9,346 bases of DNA, from positions 1-9,346 of the forward strand of contig JAPOZE010000139.1 in the NCBI GenBank assembly GCA_026706225.1. Reading direction: 5' to 3'. The number at the start of each line of letters is the position of its first letter. Position 1 is the stretch's first letter. Positions 6,502 to 9,346 of the stretch are shown in pieces. Source of the DNA: Acidobacteriota bacterium. GTDB taxonomy: Bacteria; Acidobacteriota; Terriglobia; Versatilivoradales; Versatilivoraceae. The notes under the pieces were generated by a model. That model was given only the letters and a program-made list of their open reading frames with translations, did not search any database and was not told the DNA's origin. Made by a program: the position numbers and the translations under genes.

Positions 6502-7683
6502 TTGATCGAACGCGAGATCACACCCGTTCTGCTGAATCTGTTCCAGCAGTACCCCTTTGTAACCCTGACCGGCCCCCGTCAGTCCGGCAAAACCACGCTT
6601 TGCCACGCCGCCTTTCCTCAGCTCAAATATGTCAACCTGGAAGCACCCAACGAACGGGAATTTGCCGAATCCGACCCCCGGGGCTTTCTCTCCCGCCTTG
6701 CCGGGGGCGCAGTCCTGGATGAGGTGCAACGCGTCCCAGGGCTCATTTCCTATTTGCAGGTTCTGGCCGACCAACACGGAGGCAACAGTCTCTTTGTCTT
6801 AGCGGGTAGCGAACAATTCAAACTCTCCCATGCCATCAGCCAGTCCCTGGCCGGACGTACGGCATTGCTCCGCCTGCTTCCCTTCACTCTGGCTGAACTG
6901 CGACAAGCGGGGGCGAGCGACCGAGTGGACGATCTCCTGTACTCCGGTTGCTATCCCAGGATTCACAATCAAGAACTCGAACCCCGGCAAGCTCTTGGCG
7001 ACTATTTCGAAACCTATGTCGAGCGCGATGTGCGCCGCATCGGCGAGATCCGCAATCTTTCCAGCTTCCGTCGATTCGTCCGTCTGTGCGCCGGACGGGT
7101 CGGTCAGCTTGTCAACGTCTCCGCATTGGGCGCCGATGCCGGAGTTTCTCACACCACTGCGCGCCATTGGCTGACCGTCCTGGAAGCCAGCGACGTGGTG
7201 TTCCAGCTTCCGCCGTTTTTTGCCAACATACGAAAGCGCCTGGTCAAGGCACCCAAGCTCTATTTCTACGACGTAGGACTGGCGAGCCACCTCATCGGCA
7301 TCGAGCATGCCGATCAGTTGAGCACCCATCCGCTGCGGGGGCCGCTGTTCGAGAATGCGGTTGTGGTGGAGGCTCTCAAGCATCGTTTCAATCGGGGTCT
7401 TCGTTCCAATCTCTCATTCTTCCGCAGCACCCAGGGCATGGAGTGTGACCTCCTGGTCGAAACCGGCAACGGCGTCGGCGCCATCGAAATCAAAGCAGGA
7501 GCTACCATTGCCTCAGACACCTTCCACTCTCTCAACCGGGTCGCCGAGCTCGTTCCAGGCATTACGGCCCGGGCCGTGGTCTATGGGGGAACAGACCGGC
7601 AGTCCCGCAGTAGCGGCGAGGCAGTACCTCTGGCCGATTTGGGTGAGCTGCTCGATCGCCTGGAACCCGAAGAGAAAGCCTGA
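6502..7683 (+). CDS. AAA_14 / DUF4143 family ATPase
   Basis: 393-residue orphan P-loop ATPase. The N-terminal AAA domain has Walker A GPRQSGKTT (24-32), Walker B with the DEVQ signature (AVLDEVQRVPG, 70-80) and a sensor-like LAGSEQF (100-106). A winged-helix-like stretch around 185-240 (VNVSALGADAGVSHTTARHW) follows. The C-terminal DUF4143 domain ends in GMECDLLVE...AIEIKAG (E314, D316, E329, K331), an E-x-D plus E-x-K pattern like the PD-(D/E)xK nuclease fold. The start is TTG at 6502: an in-frame TAG lies three codons upstream and MIERE is the usual N terminus of relatives. The ribosome-binding site is weak. The family is widespread, patchily distributed and often horizontally transferred; its role is unknown. 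It has its own promoter and no functional partner nearby. Family assignment is firm; nuclease activity is only a structural suggestion. Confidence 0.92.
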   Translation: MIEREITPVLLNLFQQYPFVTLTGPRQSGKTTLCHAAFPQLKYVNLEAPNEREFAESDPRGFLSRLAGGAVLDEVQRVPGLISYLQVLADQHGGNSLFVLAGSEQFKLSHAISQSLAGRTALLRLLPFTLAELRQAGASDRVDDLLYSGCYPRIHNQELEPRQALGDYFETYVERDVRRIGEIRNLSSFRRFVRLCAGRVGQLVNVSALGADAGVSHTTARHWLTVLEASDVVFQLPPFFANIRKRLVKAPKLYFYDVGLASHLIGIEHADQLSTHPLRGPLFENAVVVEALKHRFNRGLRSNLSFFRSTQGMECDLLVETGNGVGAIEIKAGATIASDTFHSLNRVAELVPGITARAVVYGGTDRQSRSSGEAVPLADLGELLDRLEPEEKA

Positions 7684-7876
7684 CGGATTCGATGGAATGC
7701 AGCCGGGTGACGCCTGCAGCCACACACGGACGCACTGCTTGCGGCGAATCAGTTGCGTCGCCCCGGAACGCACTGCTCCTTCCAAAAAACGTAGACTCTC
7801 CCGCAGGCGAGTAGCCCTCCGTTGAGAGATTCGGGCCTTAAGCAGGTTCAGCGGAACTGAAGGTCGGGGGCCGGCC
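7684..7876. other. Convergent intergenic region after the ATPase and bactofilin genes
   Basis: 193 bases between two converging genes. No gene is supported. ACGCACTGCT occurs twice (7730-7739 and 7768-7777), 38 bases apart, with nearly identical bases before each copy. A run of six A at 7784-7789 would be a T-run on the minus strand, and the sequence just upstream on that strand can form a short imperfect stem, so it could be a weak terminator for bactofilin. A GGCCTC/GAGGCC hairpin (7873-7889) overlaps the bactofilin stop codon without a T-run. Confidence 0.4.
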
Positions 7877-8491
7877 TCAGGGAGAGGCCTTGGTAATCGG
7901 CGGCGTTTTTGGAGGCTTGGCGCTCGGTACCGCGGCTGCTTTGGTCTCGACGGGCGCAGTTTTGGACACCGCCGGCTTGGAGGCCTGTGCCTTGGGAGCG
8001 GGTTTCACCATCTCGACACTGCCCTTGAGCCGGGCGCCGTCGGCAATCGAGATCCGGCTGGAACGAATACTACCCACTACCGAACCCGCCGGGGTGATCT
8101 CTACCCTGTCCTGGGCAACCACGTCTCCAACCACGGATCCGGCGACGATGACGTTGGCGGCTTGAATATCGGCCTGAATCCGGGCCTTGGAGCCAACTCG
8201 AAGCACCTGATTTCGAAGGTCGATCTTGCCTTCCACCCGCGAGTCGATGGTTACGTCCTGACTTCCCGACAATTCGCCTCGAATGACGAACGTGTCTCCC
8301 AGGTAGTTCTCTTTCCCGATCCGGGCGGGAGCTGGCGCCGGCTGCGGAGGCGCTTGCGCTTTCGGCTGCGCCGGGGGTGTGCGTTCCGGGGTGTCGACAA
8401 AGATCTGCTTCTCTCTCCCGGGGAGGATGCGGCCCGCCCAGCCCTTCAGCGACCCGGTTTGCCTTGTCTTGGAATCCTTGGAAGTATCCAT
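7877..8491 (-). CDS. Bactofilin (polymer-forming cytoskeletal protein)
   Basis: 204-residue bactofilin. The central ~100 residues (about 62-162) are the bactofilin domain: a regular run of short hydrophobic strands and turns (DTFVIRGELSG, VTIDSRVEGKID, VIVAGSVVGDVVAQDRVEI, GSVVGSIRSSRISIADGARL) that forms a right-handed beta-helix and polymerises into nucleotide-independent filaments. These act at the inner face of the membrane in cell shape, stalk or division processes. The flanks are Pro/Ala/Lys-rich and probably disordered: residues 35-58 before, and a long tail 163-204 after the domain, which is basic and may bind membrane, DNA or a partner. AGGA six bases before ATG supports the start. 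A separate promoter lies upstream, so it need not be cotranscribed with the receptor gene. No peptidoglycan hydrolase or ParAB-like partner is next to it in the window. Confidence 0.93.
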   Translation of the reverse strand: MDTSKDSKTRQTGSLKGWAGRILPGREKQIFVDTPERTPPAQPKAQAPPQPAPAPARIGKENYLGDTFVIRGELSGSQDVTIDSRVEGKIDLRNQVLRVGSKARIQADIQAANVIVAGSVVGDVVAQDRVEITPAGSVVGSIRSSRISIADGARLKGSVEMVKPAPKAQASKPAVSKTAPVETKAAAVPSAKPPKTPPITKASP

Positions 8492-8578
8492 ATCTAGTCC
8501 TAGTCAGACCGGAAGGAAAATTGCCTGTGCGTCCCGGCTTCTTGAGCTGACCTGCCGTTCGCCGGCTGCAATCAGGCC

Positions 8579-8607
8579 ATTATAACCGGCTCCAACCTGG
8601 ATCGAAA
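8579..8607 (-). promoter_or_regulatory. Promoter candidate for the bactofilin gene
   Basis: Read on the minus strand, a perfect TATAAT (8584-8579) lies 17 bases downstream of TTTCGA (8607-8602), a partial -35 match. Transcription would start near 8572, leaving a leader of about 80 bases before the ATG at 8491. The whole element fits in the 128-base gap after the TonB-dependent receptor stop codon. Confidence 0.48.
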
Positions 8608-8619
8608 GCCTGAAAACCT

Positions 8620-9346
8620 TCAGAAATTCAAGCGCAGCGACAACTGGAACTGTCTCGGATCGAATGCCGAGGTGAAGGAGAAGGGCTCGGTGACCGGTCC
8701 CCGGCGGCCCACCAGCCGGGAGGGGAGCTCATCGATGCTCACGTCGCCGACCGTGCTGTTGATGTGCTTGAAGTTGGTGCGGTTGAACAGATTGAAAGCC
8801 TCGGCGATCAGCCCCAGGGTCCAGGTCTCGGTCAGCGGAATCTCACGGTTCAGCCGGAGATCGACGGAGAAGAAGTCAGGCCCCATGCCCACGTTGCGCC
8901 CCAGGCCCCAAGGGCGGTGGGTGTCGACATGGCGGTCCCCCACGCTGTCGAAGCCCGAGTTGAGATTGAAGGGAGCCCCCGAGCGGGCGCTCATGATGGC
9001 CGAGACCGTGAAGTCGCGGATCAGGGCATGACCGAATCCGCCCCCGGTGCCCGATCTCCAGGGGAGATCCACCACCGTGTAGGCCACGAAGTGGAAGGCG
9101 GAAAGCGCCCACTCCGACCTGGCGTCCCACTGCAAGTGCGGTTGGAAGGCGGAGTTGTAGTCGGTGCTCTCGTCCATGGTCTTGCTCCAGGTGTAGTGGG
9201 CCGAGAGGGTGAATCCGTCGAAGAAGCGTTTCCGGAACTGGGCCATGAAGGCATGGTAGGAGGAATTGGCCCAACTGCCGTAGATGTTGTCCTGCAGCAC
9301 CAGCGGATTGTGAAAGCCCACGATCGGGCGCCCCAGCTCGTTGGTT
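8620..9346 (-). CDS. TonB-dependent receptor, Oar-like, C-terminal part (5' end outside the window)
   Basis: C-terminal ~240 residues of an outer-membrane beta-barrel receptor; the frame is open to the right edge (residues TNELGRPI precede the GTG at 9321), so that GTG is internal and not the start. Signatures are typical of Oar-like receptors with an N-terminal carboxypeptidase-regulatory domain: NSSYHAFMAQFRKRFFDGFT, then LSAHYTWSKTMDESTDY. Later strands are amphipathic (FFSVDLRLNREIPL, LGLIAEAFNLFNRTNF). The protein ends in LRLNF, with the terminal Phe expected for recognition by the BAM complex. The EAFNLFNRTNF motif is a hallmark of the final strands. Full members usually have about 1000 residues, so some three quarters are missing. 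The imported ligand is unknown; no plug domain is visible here. Confidence 0.9.
   Translation of the reverse strand, partial: TNELGRPIVGFHNPLVLQDNIYGSWANSSYHAFMAQFRKRFFDGFTLSAHYTWSKTMDESTDYNSAFQPHLQWDARSEWALSAFHFVAYTVVDLPWRSGTGGGFGHALIRDFTVSAIMSARSGAPFNLNSGFDSVGDRHVDTHRPWGLGRNVGMGPDFFSVDLRLNREIPLTETWTLGLIAEAFNLFNRTNFKHINSTVGDVSIDELPSRLVGRRGPVTEPFSFTSAFDPRQFQLSLRLNF

Noticed and set aside
7784..7815. Intrinsic terminator for bactofilin on the minus strand
   Set aside because: There is a T-run of six, but the preceding stem is short, carries an internal loop and is separated from the run by five bases.
9319..9321. GTG at 9321 as the start of the receptor gene
   Set aside because: The frame remains open to the window edge and the protein is clearly only the C-terminal barrel of a much longer receptor.

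Overview
The window is GC-rich bacterial chromosomal DNA with tightly packed genes. The truncated outer-membrane gene at the right edge is an Oar-like TonB-dependent receptor of the kind greatly expanded in Acidobacteriota. With the M81 peptidase, the enolase-superfamily protein, the B12-type radical SAM protein and the bactofilin, this suggests an acidobacterium or a similar environmental lineage. That assignment is inference from gene content, not from a marker gene. I see no rRNA, tRNA, CRISPR array, insertion sequence or phage gene.

Left part, minus strand (1-2854): a two-gene unit, transcribed right to left. It encodes a mandelate racemase/muconate lactonizing enzyme family protein (probable acid-sugar dehydratase type) and then an M81 (MlrC-like) metallopeptidase. 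A further gene may start at 41 and run off the left edge. The pair looks like a catabolic unit for an unknown carboxylate or peptide-like substrate.

Middle, plus strand (2855-6400): a 373-base divergent intergenic region with several inverted repeats leads into a 568-residue B12-binding-type radical SAM protein. Next come a short antisense-strand remnant of an NHL/beta-propeller gene (4927-5094) and a 12-helix MFS transporter. The MFS start codon lies 13 bases past the point where the remnant's reading frame is interrupted, and it has no visible ribosome-binding site, so this looks like a rearrangement junction.

Right part (6401-9346): an AT-rich stretch holds a strong promoter candidate, bracketed by a perfect 8-base inverted repeat, before an orphan AAA_14/DUF4143 ATPase. 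Convergent to it are a bactofilin with its own consensus -10 element and the C-terminal barrel of the TonB-dependent receptor, cut by the window edge.

No clear new multi-gene system is visible. The observations most worth following are the gene-relic/MFS junction, the mutually exclusive pairings in the radical SAM leader, and the inverted repeat around the ATPase promoter.
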